From Xiphydria camelus (lineage: Eukaryota > Arthropoda > Insecta > Hymenoptera > Xiphydriidae), in contig OY783195.1 in the NCBI GenBank assembly GCA_963678675.1, forward strand, positions 6,706,001-6,770,000: a stretch of DNA of 64,000 nt. The letters run 5' to 3'. Under the pieces are notes generated by a model. The model had not been told where the DNA came from and did not search any database. It worked only from the letters and a program-made list of their open reading frames with translations. This document shows positions 11,868 to 22,638 of the stretch, one piece after another. Each line of letters opens with the position of its first letter. Position 1 is the stretch's first letter. The position numbers and the translations under genes were made by a program.

Positions 11868-12056
11868 ATATCAATAGTTTTTGACTGCATGGTGTCAACT
11901 ATATAAAGAAAGGTTGCGAACATCAATCGACCATGCTGCAGGTTGACCTTATTGCAGCAACCATAATCTCTTGTTACTATAATCAGAATCTCACCGCTTC
12001 GAACAACTATGTTTACTACTATAATTCTTTCAACCAGATTTTTCTCTCAGTGTGTA
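11868..12056 (-). mobile_element. MITE family I, copy 1
   Basis: Right end ACCAGATTTTTCTCTCAGTG. Shares ATCAATCGACCATGCTGCA, GCAACCATAATCTC and CAGAATCTCACCGC with the copy at 17,946. The left boundary is approximate. Confidence 0.65.
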
Positions 12057-12723
12057 ATAGAGAAAAGCAGGGGAATTTTGTGGGGCGTGGAAAATTCAGG
12101 AAGATCGAAGAATTTTCTAGATCGTCGATCCAAACACGCGGATATCTCGAAGGGAATGCAAACAACAAACGATTTTGAATTTACTCGCGTCTTCCTCAAT
12201 ATTCGCTCGCACGTGCGCGCCGTCGGAATGGAACTTTTAGAAAGGTACACGCCGTCATCGTCGTCGTTATTTGCTTGTAAACACCAGCTGTGATAATTAT
12301 TCGTTATCTGCCGGTCCGCGGGGACTATCGGTTCGAAAATTTTCCAATTAGCCAGAAACGCCGGGATCGTAAGGGCGGCTCGAGGTTGTTTTGTCCAGAT
12401 GGCTGACACACACTGGCCCCACTGTCCGCGCGAGAGGGAACCCCCGCTGCCCGGAGGCGGGTTCCACGGGTGAACCAGACACGACGCTGGATCTCCGCCT
12501 CCCCTCCGCGCCTAACAGTCGGGCTATTAACACTCTTTGTTAATTTTCACCTCCTCCTTCTTCCCCCACCATTCGCCGCCCGGTGCGGTTCATTCTTTAC
12601 CGCGTGAAAGTGAAAGTCCATCTCGTCATCGTCGTCGATCCTTTGCCATTCCGCAGAGATTTGGATTTGTGAAATCCGATGCGCTTTGAAGGAGAGAAAG
12701 AAATAAGAATGAAATCTATTACA
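12057..12723. other. Intergenic, no gene recognised
   Basis: Mixed composition with a CpG-rich core at 12,300-12,550. Nothing supportable. Confidence 0.55.
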
Positions 12724-13050
12724 CACTGAGGAAAAAATTTAGTTGTTTCAGCCGAATTGTTTGTGTTCGAGGTTAAATTTCGTTAAACTAGCGATTATGT
12801 ATTTAGTTCAACTGCACTGTAAAAAACTCTGCGGTGTGGACCTATATAGACGACTTTTAATGTTAGATAACAATGGCATATTAGACTGAATGACACTAGA
12901 TGTGGGACATGTAGGTTCGCACCGGTGTGAAGTGGTGTTAAAAATTAACACCACTTTTTTACTGTGTGTATATAATTGAAAGAACTAAACCTTTTCGTTT
13001 CAGTCAATAAAATTTATTTTGTTAGTAGTTGTAAGTCAATTTATCTTCAC
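12724..13050. mobile_element. MITE family H-like, copy 2 (approximate)
   Basis: Begins CACACTGAGGAAAAAATTTAG followed by TTAAATTTCGTTAAACTAG and TTTAGTTCAACTG, as in family H. It is interrupted by MITE E at 12,815-12,966. The right end is unclear. Confidence 0.4.
12815..12966 (-). mobile_element. MITE family E, copy 1
   Basis: About 150 bp with ends CACTGTAAAAAACTC and CACTTTTTTACTGTG. The interior GGTGTTAAAAATTAACACCA forms a short hairpin near one end, and GGACCTATATAGACGACTTTTAATG lies near the other (split here: GGACCTATATAG, ACTTTTAATG). The flanking dinucleotides are TG on both sides rather than TA. Other copies: 49,251 and 56,727. Confidence 0.85.
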
Positions 13051-13208
13051 TGCTTTGTTAAATTAATGCGAGTTGGTTTGTTTCGACAAAAGTTTTTGTC
13101 AAACGAAGTACACCGCACTCTCTATCTTAGCGGCACCCACGAGAGAACTGCCGCTGAAATCGGATGTGCCTTTAGACGCGTGGCTCTCTAATGAATGGTA
13201 GGAATATA

Positions 13209-13503
13209 CAGTACAACTCCAATTATCCGAATTAATTGGGACCGGACCCCATTCGGATAATCGAAAATTCGGATAATTGGACTTTTCCCAAAGAAAGAGT
13301 ACATATATGTATTTTAAAAAAGAGCTTATTTTCGGTACTCTGTATGCATTTTTAATTAATTAAATGAAAAGGCAACACTTTTACATGTTATATAGCGTAC
13401 CTACTTACAAGTGCTGTACATTATTTTGCTTGCATTTCCGTCTTACATTTTTTTTCTGAAAGCGATTCGGATAGTCGGAGTTCGGATAATTGGAGTTCGA
13501 CTG
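13209..13503. mobile_element. pogo/Tigger-like MITE
   Basis: Terminal inverted repeats CAGTACAACTCCAATTATCC and (inverted right end) CAGTCGAACTCCAATTATCC are flanked by TA at 13,207-13,208 and 13,504-13,505. The sub-terminal GAATTAATTGGGACCGGACC block is typical of pogo/Tigger-type elements as I know them. At 295 bp with no open frame, it is a non-autonomous derivative. Confidence 0.85.
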
Positions 13504-13645
13504 TACGTACGCTTCACGTTGAAGAGTATTGGCGCACAAATGCTTTTCTCCTCACTGTGAGCGACCGGAGTGGGGGCAGGAAGGTAGGAAACGCCGCTAA
13601 AATCGAACAGCGCTAAAATCTGGAGTGCAGTGTATAGTGTTAACT

Positions 13646-13965
13646 ACACTCACAGAGTAATAATCATTTGATTCAATTAAATTTTGAGGTTTCGGGCGGC
13701 CATCTAAATATATAGTTATTTAAACAAATATTTAGTCGAAGCACCTAAGTATTATATTTAGTTACCTCAGCTAAATTCTTATAGTATGTAATGCTATAAG
13801 ATAATGAGATAAATAATGTACTTTCTTTATGAGCAATGAATATTCTATTCTATTCTATTATATTACCTCAACTAAATTTTAACTACTTTAACTACATATT
13901 TGTTGAGATAACTATATATTTAGTTGGTTTGTCCGAGAGGTGATTGGCAAATTCTTTTTTCAGTG
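13646..13965. mobile_element. MITE family H, copy 3
   Basis: Left end CACTCACAGAGTAATAATC after TA. Right end ATTCTTTTTTCAGTG. The arms carry TATATAGTTATTTAAACAAA and the mirrored GAGATAACTATATATTTAG. A (TTCTA)n-like patch at 13,840-13,862 interrupts the right half. Confidence 0.75.
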
Positions 13966-15590
13966 TCGACGTCTTATTATTATATCTATGTATCAGTTTT
14001 CGACGGACAGAAGTCTTACTTCTTATTATATTCTTCATTATGCAGCTGATGCAGTTCAAGTGCTATGCGGCGAATGTCGAGGAGTGCGACGGTCGATCGG
14101 AATTTGGATAAGAGTCTCTAAATAGACAATTGCTTTTGTCAAATAGAATGTAGTTGCTTAGTGACTTCGGAGATTTCTAATTTTGGAGTTTAAACTTCGA
14201 CTCTATGGCATAATTAGGGGAGTAGGTGCTTCTACTTTCTTATTGTCTCGGGGAGAGAAGAGCAGAGGGAAAGAGGGAGAGACATTCGGTTGTCGTGATG
14301 TAAGAGGAAGTCATTACTTTGAGATAACGGCTTCCGGCTGACCGTCACTTTGCACCTGAGATATGCTGAAGATGCGTTTACAGATACGTGATAGGTCGTA
14401 CGTTCTATTCATTTCGAAGGTGGGAAGGAAAAGGTCTGCTTTTGAAATTCCGAGTTTCGTATTCTGACTTTCTATTAATATCTCCAAACTCGGAGCGACG
14501 AGTTTTTTATCGCGAACGAATTTATCTCTTTCTGCTTCCGACGATAATTGCCGCTGACTCTACCACGGACCAACAATGTTTCACGAGTCTAATTAAAAAC
14601 CAAGCTTATGAATTTACTCTCAATCTCTTTAAACAGCATCTAATAAATAGTTCATGTAATTTAATTAAACGCGAATATTATTATAGTCACGACCCAGCGT
14701 TACGCCTACAAATTCCTCCGATCATTTTCTGACACATCATTTCCCACTTTCAGTCGAACCATTATCGATAATGATTCGCGTACTGACCAAAAATGATTTC
14801 GTCGTCGCTCGAAATTATTCACAATATTCGATCCCGCGTCAAAGCCACTCCAACAGCAACTCGCAACCGCGAATGATATTAATTCCCGGTATCCAATTAA
14901 AAATTCTCAACCTATAAATCCCCAGTCATCGAGCCATAAATCAACCGGTGAGTCATTAAATTCTCGCCGCGTCCTGCAAACGAATCAATTCCATTCCCGC
15001 GACGCTTCCAAAGTCAGCGATCCTCTTGTCAGTCTTTCGAATATTATCGTAGCTCCCTTGTTGTCCCGGCAAATATTAGCTTCGCGATTCCCCCTCCACC
15101 TTCAGCCGCCAGTAGTAAAGCCAGTGAATCGGAGCGAAACAAAAGTGCAGCCGCGTGCATCGCGCTATATTAGGATCACGGCAAACAGACGAACGTCATA
15201 GAGCGAGGCCTCGATTTCCACAGAGTGGAAAGATTTCGGCCTCCGCTGCGTGCCTCGATGCAATGTGTACGAACGAATCGTCGGGTGCAGCTGAAACTCG
15301 AGTCGACTGTCGATTGGCCCCCGAGAAAACGCGTCCGCCACGTTAATCGGGGGTCAATCGAAGATTGATTCCATTTGTTAGTCCACCCAGCGACTCGCGT
15401 ACGTCTTCTGGGAAACCTTGCGCGTTACTCGAGTCAATTAATTTGGTTAGACGTTCATTGTCGGACGGTCGAGAGACACCTGGGTCTACAGATGTTACCG
15501 GAAAAGATCGACCAAATTTGTATGTGCATGACACGCCGTTTTGCTTTTTGATGACACAAAAGAAATTTCGCCAAATATAAAATGTGATTT
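13966..15590. other. Intergenic, no gene recognised
   Basis: Bases 13,966-14,900 are AT-rich and 15,100-15,550 more balanced. Frames up to 114 codons exist (14,388-14,732) without a recognisable domain or splice context. Confidence 0.55.
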
Positions 15591-15800
15591 GTAAAAATGA
15601 TTTAAAATTATATGTCCCAGTATAATAATTCGACGGATTAAAATTATGTCGGGATATAATAAAAGTTCATCAAATTATTATTGTCAGGACATCATTTTAA
15701 GTCGTTGTAATATTATTATGTCATGATATAATTAAAATATCATAATATTTGTGCCGGGTCATATTAAAAATTAATTAGATTTATGCCTACGTGTAATAAT
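15590..15800. repeat. AT-rich degenerate repeat
   Basis: Variants of TATGTC(C/G)..ATATAATAA recur about every 45 bases (15,611, 15,645, 15,717) in both orientations, separated by AAAATTAT words. It is too degenerate to assign to a family. Confidence 0.4.
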
Positions 15801-16134
15801 AATAGAGCGTAACTTCTATGATATTCTGGGTATTTGGAGTTAATCTTATACTCACGCATAATTTTAACTGATTTCTTTTATATGCTGTGACATAATAAGA
15901 ATGTTTCCAAACCATTCCCCATATTCTTTTAAAAAAAGAATCTATTTTTCATTTTACATTTAAAATGATTGCTATTAAAAAACTAAACAGCGTGACATGC
16001 GCTTGTCCAGAAGACGGTGTAGTACCTACCTAATAGTAGTGATGAGCAGTGATGCAAATTATAATGGATCCTGATAGCGAGCGCTATCGCAAAGTTGCTT
16101 TAATTATTAGCAAATTCGACTGGATTGTACCGTG

Positions 16135-16394
16135 CACTTAGACAAATATCTTGGTCAATTTAATAAAAATCCTAGAGACGATGACCAAACAGTTTGGTGT
16201 ATTATGGATTTTCCATCTATTTGGTTAAACTGACCACTTTTTGATTAGAATAACTAAACGTTTAGTCGAAATGACTAAACATTTTGTTAGCGTATCTAAA
16301 TATTTGGTTCAACTGACCAGTATTTTGGTTAGAATAACTAAATGTATCAAACTAGATGCGTTTTGTCATTTCAACCTAATTATTTTTCTCAGTG
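16135..16394 (+). mobile_element. MITE family A, copy 4
   Basis: Left end CACTTAGACAAATATC, right end TTATTTTTCTCAGTG. The interior has GACGATGACCAAACAGTTTG, GTTAGAATAACTAAATG and CTAGATGCGTTTTGTCATTT. Flanked by TG on both sides. Confidence 0.85.
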
Positions 16395-16851
16395 TGCATA
16401 CTGAGTACAATTTTTTTTTATATCAGTGCCATAATTGGTTAAAGCCTATGGAAAATACACTTAGTGCATACTAGGGCACTCCAGTCAAATTCGATGTTCA
16501 TTAAACGTCAATTATTATAAGACGATCAACGAGCATCGGCAAACTCGTTACCGATGATTTTCGATATCGTTAAATCCTCCAGACTTTCTCGTATTCGAAG
16601 AAAACGACGCTAATGCCGATGAAACGAACGATATCGAAAATCGCCGATAACGAGTTGCGGAATGCAGGCAAAGCGGATTCTTTTCTCCATACCAGAGCGT
16701 ATAAGAGAGGAAGAAGCGAGGAACGAAGGAAAGAGTGCACAAAATTGGCGGAGAGAAAATCAGCGCAAGAAGAAAACCCGAGTCGAAATTTTAACATTAG
16801 TGTTTAAGCCTAAACTTGGCGAAAGCGGACAAATTTAAGCTCACACTAGTA
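16395..16851. other. Intergenic, nothing recognised
   Basis: No supportable exon or element between the MITE and the TTAA element. Confidence 0.55.
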
Positions 16852-16855
16852 TTAA

Positions 16856-17262
16856 GGCGATGGAAAGACTCGTACGTGGCGCCCTCGTGCGTCCAAATTT
16901 TTGCTATGGGATATTTTCGAGATTAATGATACTTAAACTACAAGTCAAGTGTTATTGGTTGAAGCGCACTCCAAATTAGACTCGAAAACTACGGTTTACA
17001 ATTGTTAATGCTCTATTAGATAAATACAACGTGAATGAATATCAGCAGTGGTCAACTACCGCTACAACCGGTTAATTCTTCCATGCACGCGTATTTATTT
17101 AATAAAGCATTAACAATTATAAACCGTAGTCTTCGGGTATAATTTGGGGTGCGCTTTAGCCAATAACACTTGATTTGTAGTTAAAATATCACTAATCTCG
17201 GAAATATCCCACGGCAAAAATTTTGCCGCATGAGGGCACCACGTGCGAGCCTTAACATCGCC
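16856..17262. mobile_element. TTAA-flanked foldback element N, copy 1 (piggyBac-like target)
   Basis: TTAA lies at 16,852-16,855 and 17,263-17,266. The ends are GGCGATGGAAAGACTCGTAC and, inverted, GGCGATGTTAAGGCTCGCAC. The arms pair for nearly the whole 407 bp (for example AACTACAAGTCAAGTGTTAT with the mirrored AACACTTGATTTGTAGTT; CAATTGTTAATGC with GCATTAACAATT). There is no open frame. Exact TTAA duplication is the hallmark of piggyBac-type transposition, hence the assignment. A second copy is at 59,798. Confidence 0.8.
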
Positions 17263-17945
17263 TTAACATTTCGTCTCGGAAAAGCTGGCGGAGAGGAGAG
17301 GAAGCTCCGGTGGACACAGGTGGATGCGACGAGACGTGACTAATGCCCGAGACGATCGTTAAACAAAACCAGGCCGACCTTCAAACTTTCCCTCTCTCTC
17401 TCTCTCTCCCTCTCTCTCTCGAAGCGCCTCCGCTCTGCTACTTCGCGCATTTCGAACCGACCACACCGCTGGACCACATTCGTTTCGGTCGAACTCGAAG
17501 GTGCGCCGCGCGTTTCGAGGAAGCCGCCGCGGGTCTGACTATAGGTATACGCGAAATGCACTCTAATTGCAAATGAACTTCGACGGCTCCGCCCCGACTC
17601 CCTCTCGTTCGTTGATTTAACGTCTGTGGGGATTATCTAACTGCGAGGCGATCACGTGCGACACCTCGAAGTGACACGTGCGTCGCACATCTGTAACGTG
17701 ACATGTTGGCGTTACGTTACGCGCGTGGACTATTCGTTTGCAGCCAGATGTGTGGTAGCGCTCGACGCGTAATTGTACGTATTCCGAGGCACGCGGCGAC
17801 TACCTGACGTCGATTATTTCATCGCGACGCCGGAATTTGTCGGGGTGAGAGAGAGAGGCCGGAAGGGAACGACTATTAGGCGGCGGTTTAGAAGTGGGGC
17901 AAATTTTCCCGTGGGATCTCTTGTTGGGAGAGATACCAGGGAATG
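17263..17945. other. CpG-rich intergenic with (CT)n
   Basis: Contains a (CT)n tract at about 17,393-17,421 and CpG-rich frames without recognised domains. Confidence 0.5.
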
Positions 17946-18164
17946 CACTGAGAGAAAAATTTGGTCGGAAGAACCATCATTTAATCAGAAATCATGTTCG
18001 ATTTTAGCGGCAACCATAATTCTGTAGTTGTTCATGGCAGTGAGATTCTGGCTATAGTTATAAAGATATGAGGATTGCTGTAACTAAGTCAACATGCAGC
18101 ATGGTCGATTGATGTCCCCAACCTTTTTTATATGGTTTGATCTTACTATCTACTTTTCTCACAT
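17946..18164 (+). mobile_element. MITE family I, copy 2
   Basis: Left end CACTGAGAGAAAAATTTGG; shares GCAACCATAATTCT, CAGTGAGATTCTGGC and GCATGGTCGATTGATG with copy 1. It lies just before the first copy of a locally duplicated segment. The right boundary is approximate. Confidence 0.6.
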
Positions 18165-18353
18165 AGCGATTTTCTTTTCGGATTGCGAAATTATTGCGAC
18201 GGTCTTCAAACTCTCTCGTTAGTCGCGCCGTTATACATGCACCTGTGCGCAATATTTCAGTCTATTTGATGGAGCGCGTGATAATAATTTTTGCCTGGTA
18301 AATAGAGCGATGATTCTAAGAAAACGTGATAATAAGTAATTCTTGTATGGAAG
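18165..18353 (+). repeat. Local duplication, unit 1 (uninterrupted)
   Basis: About 190 bp starting at GATTTTCTTTTCGGATTGC and ending GTAATTCTTGTATGGAAGTAG. It matches 18,593-18,747 plus 19,139-19,185, with words such as CTCTCTCGTTA, TGCGCAATATTTC and TTTGATGGAGC in order. It provides the unoccupied version of the site where unit 2 carries a TTAA insertion. Confidence 0.8.
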
Positions 18354-18592
18354 TAGAAAAACTATAATTGTGATACGACCATGCAGTAATATCATTGGTC
18401 TACTCTTGTGGTTAATTCAACCATGGTGCTTGGCTACCATAAACACAATAACCTCCTTGTTACTATAATAATGCAACAAAAGTTATTTCGATTGCATTCA
18501 TGGTCCGTTTAATCATAAATTTAGCAACCAGCAAAAATTCAATTTCGCGATTATAGTTGATTTTACTAGGCATTTTTCCCTCTCTATCAGTG
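18354..18592 (-). mobile_element. MITE family I, copy 3 (diverged)
   Basis: Right end CCCTCTCTATCAGTG. The interior GACCATGCAGTAATATC, GGTTAATTCAACCATGG and TTGTTACTATAATAATG is related to copy 1. It separates the two duplicated units. Confidence 0.5.
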
Positions 18593-19200
18593 TGATTTTC
18601 TTTTCGGATTGCAAAATTGTAGCGGCGGTCTTCGAACTCTCTCGTTATTCGTGCCGTTGTGTTTCGCGTCTGTATGCACATCTGCGCAATATTTCGATCT
18701 GTTTGATGGAGCACGTAATATTAATTTTTTTTGTACATAGAGCGATTTTAACCCCCGCCTTACCGAAACCGGGTCAGTCAGGACCCGAAACATAAATTTT
18801 CAAGGATATTTCTTGGCTCTATCACTTTTTTTCAGTAATCTTCCGTGAGTTCTCGTGATTTACAATAAGTATGATGGCTTTAAAATGGATTTTTTAAACA
18901 ATTATTTTTTGAAATATGTTTATAACATTTATTTATATTATTTTAGTTACTTTATTGTTGTCTTTTCGTAATAAAATATTAAACGTGATATTATGAAAAC
19001 TTATTTAATTATGATTGCCATGACTCGTTATTGAATATTATCGAAAAGAAATGTGTTTGTGTCTTTCAGTCAGTTCAGGGTCAGAATTGACCCGGTTTTG
19101 GGATCCAAAGTTTTAAAATTATTTTGGTACGGCGAGGGTTAAGGAAACGTGATAATGAGTAATTCTTTTATGGAAGTAGACAAATTTCGTTCTTTATGGA
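18593..19200 (+). repeat. Local duplication, unit 2, split by a TTAA element
   Basis: GATTTTCTTTTCGGATTGC to AGAGCGATTTTAA matches unit 1, then resumes after the insertion as GGAAACGTGATAATGAGTAA. The split falls exactly at a TTAA. Confidence 0.8.
18752..19138. mobile_element. piggyBac-like non-autonomous element
   Basis: 387 bp flanked by TTAA at 18,748-18,751 and 19,139-19,142. Ends CCCCCGCCTTACCGAA and, inverted, CCCTCGCCGTACCAAA. Sub-terminal GGGTCAG...GACCC motifs (ACCGGGTCAGTCAGGACCC on the left, GGTCAGAATTGACCCGG on the right) suggest palindromic transposase sites. No open frame of note. Unit 1 of the duplication gives a natural unoccupied comparison. Confidence 0.85.
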
Positions 19201-19333
19201 AGAAAGACATAGGTACTCGTGTAGAAATGTATTAGATACCTCAATAGAGGGCAATACTAGGCATTTAGTATGGCCCTATTTGTGCCCCTGATACGTTTCC
19301 TACGTAACTTATGGAAAACCTGCTGCATTTGTA

Positions 19334-19577
19334 CACTGTAAACAAATTTGTATTAAACTTAATACAATTGTATACAAATCTTGTATCGTATGTGGTTATG
19401 AAAATAAATATACTTCATTATGAAATTTGCATATTCGATTTAATATAATTGTATATAAATTTCAACAATTATTTAATTCGAATTTCACAAGGGAGTATAT
19501 TAATTTGTATAATTATATTTTATTGAAAAGAAGTTTTATGTAAAATTACATTAAATATACAAACTTTTCTTACAGTG
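19334..19577. mobile_element. MITE with CACTGTAA ends
   Basis: Left end CACTGTAAACAAATTTGTAT and inverted right end CACTGTAAGAAAAGTTTGTA, flanked by TA on each side. The interior is AT-rich with mirrored ATTAAATATACAAA / TTTGTATTAAACTTAAT words. 244 bp, non-coding. Confidence 0.85.
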
Positions 19578-21638
19578 TAACGAAATTAATAAAAGAATTT
19601 TGTAGCTCGAAGAAAACGTCGCCACTTCTCTTTTTTAAAAGTCAAGAAACGGAAGGATCGATGAATTAATGTTGATTATCCCGATTCTCACCCACCCCCG
19701 ATAAAGTCGAACGTAATAAACACGCGACGCTATTTGATCGCTCCACGATTTCTCGGAGTCGTTGATAATTGTAAACTAGTTCAACCGTTTTTGTTAGCGA
19801 CGATATAACGGTCGGAGGATGGAGTCGTGCATTAATCGCGGCGTCGCCACCGTTGATGACGACAACCATCGCGAGGAAGCGTGGCGCCGATTGCGACAAG
19901 TAATTACTGTGAGCTTAAAAAGTCCGAGGAATAATGTCACCGCCGGTAGGCGTCTTGCGTCGTATATATTGGGAAATTCAAATTGAGTTATGCAGTTGCA
20001 GCGCTTTCTTTTTTTTCCGTTGATGCAAGCCTCGACATACGACCCCCCCCTCCCTGATTAGTGACTAATTACTTCACCAGTCAAACGATACCCTTTAAAT
20101 TCTTTAGTTCGAATAAACGAAGATTTTTGCTTATTAATTACTATAGATATCACATAGAATAGATAGATACTATTCCGATCAACTCCGACCACGATTATCT
20201 CGTTAACTATAGACTTTTCAACTATATTGGTAAATCATTTTCTATAGATCAAATTATGATCTTCGAAAGAGTCTTACATTAATTTAGCTAAAAATATATG
20301 GGTAACGAGATAATGAACCTCAAAGTTAATCGAAATAGTGTTATTCCCATTTACTTATGCTTAATTGAAAGAGAAATATTCCTAATCAAATAAATAGCAT
20401 CGTAATATCAATTAAATAGATATCTAGGTACCTTTATTTTCTGTAAATGAGAAAAACAGCGGAAGCAAAGTTATACATCTAATAGTGTGAAAACATTTGT
20501 ATGTGCAATTGAAATTTAAGATTTATTCAATTCGAAAAAATAATTTACTTCTATGTGAACGATACAATTTATTTCTACCGATGAATAAATAATTTCGTAG
20601 CTGCAACAATGTCTTTACTTGATATAAAGCAGCTTCTACTATAGAGCTAACTAAATTAGGAGTTAAATAAATATGTTTATTAGAATCAAGTACACCAAAA
20701 TTTTAGTTCTCCTTGAACCAAAGAAATTTTTATTCCTCTTGACTAAACTTTTGTTCGATTTGAGCACTACATTTTGAAATACTACGATTTACTTGAAATG
20801 ACGTACGGTTTTTCTCCGCGTGTAATTCTCATTCTCGAAATCGTCCCACGCAATATTGTCACGATAAAGGATCCCCAAAATATGTAGCATGCGTCAGTCA
20901 ACCAAAACAAAAAAATGATCTCTTTTCATTTCCCACCATTCCGACGAGCTGACGCATACGCGCACCTGTAACGCAACGAAACGCGCTCGTATACGATCGT
21001 AAAGACCGCGTCGCCCCGAGGCTTCGGAAGCGGCCACGTAATTTCGTCAACGCTGTGCCCGTGCGTGTAGAAACCACAGCGACGGCAAGACCCGGAGGAG
21101 ACTTCATAAATAAGAGCCCGGAGGTGGTTGGTCTATCGATGACAAGGTCGAAAAACTCAGAGACACGTACGATTGACGCGTGTGACGACGTATCTACACG
21201 CATGCAAAGCGGTTCGCACTATCGAAGTTGTTCGCGCGGATGTACATATATGGCGCGCGGTACCCGATTGCCTTTATATTCCCTACAACTTAATACTCAT
21301 TATTGCCGGCTACGAAGCGGTTCAATCGCTGTCTACTAGTCGGTTCGCTTCGTTGACATACAACCAGAACTATATCTGCATCGTTCGAATAACGATTTGA
21401 GTATAAAACTTGACGTACAGTCTCGCTATGTAGGCCAGAGTGATCGGCGCTACCGCGCGTATGGTATTTGCTCTCGATCTCGAATTAAATCTTCGTCTCC
21501 TGCTCGGAGTGAGACGTAGCACGTACCTACCCGGCAATCATTGCGTGGCAGCTTATTATATGTACCGTAAGACAGGGCTACTTTGCTTCTTATCTCAACG
21601 GGACTTTTTTACTTCCGTAGGGGATAGATTACTCGATA
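19578..21638. other. Intergenic, AT-rich then CpG-rich
   Basis: AT-rich DNA from 20,060 to 20,830 may include a decayed MITE ending TTTTTCTCCGCGTG near 20,821. CpG-rich from 20,830 to 21,260. No gene recognised; AGCGGAAGCAAAGTTATA at 20,458 resembles the foldback at 62,337. Confidence 0.5.
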
Positions 21639-21750
21639 CATGGAAGAAAAGGATTAGTAAAAAATCATGCATTTTTACAGTTATTCCGGTATCAGGGCTC
21701 TTCGAGGTGAACCATTGAAACTTTTAATAGACCACAGCATACTTTTAACA

Positions 21751-22190
21751 CACTGAGAAAAAGTATCCATTGATTCAACTGAATATCAGTCAAGCCAATT
21801 GCACCGCGATATTAAATACGTGGGACTTAAACGCGAAGTAGTCCCAACTGCACGTCGTGGTTGAATGATGGTTTTTGATGAACCTCATTAGTGGTTGAGA
21901 TAATTTGCTTACAAACTTAGATAATCTTATTGAACTATTGGATTAATAATTAACTGAATAATATAGTTAATTCAATTACCAAACCATTGTTTCAATTTCT
22001 AAACATTTAAGGAAACTGCATTAATAGTTGAGTCAACTGAACGAGTCAACTATGCCGTACAGGTGGATCTATCACATTAACTTAGTTTCATTGACCTTCA
22101 TTTAGTCATGTTAAACTAAATTTGGTAAGGTTGACTACAAATTTTTTGACCACACGGTGTAGTTGCAAATACAACAATTTTTTTTCAGTG
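21751..22190. mobile_element. MITE inserted in left arm of family B copy 1
   Basis: Ends CACTGAGAAAAAGTATCC and AATTTTTTTTCAGTG, with TA after the right end. The interior has GTTGAACTAAA-like palindromic words and no long frame. The B sequence resumes as TAGTTCGTAAAAGTATAAAC immediately after it. Confidence 0.8.
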
Positions 22191-22275
22191 TAGTTCGTAA
22201 AAGTATAAACATCAGTTTATACGATAAAGTTTACCAATCTCCCATTAATATGTATTGGGTATTTACAGGCTTGTA

Positions 22276-22526
22276 CACCGAGAGGACTGTTTATTAATTA
22301 TTAATAAATGTAATTTTAAATACGGCGAAATAAATATTTCGTTAGGCCAAGAAAATATATGTTAATTGTTAAAATGTTTATTTCATTGAAATGATTGCCT
22401 TAAAGGATCTAATTGTGTCGAATAAATATCGTAACAGTTAACGAATATTTTCTTGATTCAATAATATTTTTATTTCATCATATTCGAACAAATAGTTATT
22501 AACTACAAATAAACTGTTTTCTCGGT
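22276..22526. mobile_element. MITE family G inserted in right arm of family B copy 1
   Basis: Left end CACCGAGAGGACTGTTTATT and right end AAACTGTTTTCTCGGT, next to TA. The interior TACGGCGAAATAAATATTTC and AAAATGTTTATTTCATTG is shared with 62,244 and 43,562. Confidence 0.8.
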
Positions 22527-22638
22527 ATACTGTTACGAACTATAAAAAGTACGCTGTATATTAAAAAATTCAATGTTTCACCTCGAGGAGACCTGTTAAT
22601 GGATTCATTCTAAAAATTACTAATCCTTTTTCTCCTTG

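Larger units (their letters stand above)
21639..22638 (+). mobile_element. MITE family B, copy 1, carrying two insertions
   Basis: Left end CATGGAAGAAAAGGATTAGT, right end ATTACTAATCCTTTTTCTCC followed by TTG, with TA outside each end. Family B is one long imperfect palindrome: GGGCTCTTCGAGGTGAACC and ATAGACCACAGCATAC on the left mirror the right arm. Here the left arm is split by a MITE at 21,751-22,190 and the right arm by a family G MITE at 22,276-22,526; taking both out leaves a normal B element of about 310 bp. Confidence 0.85.
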
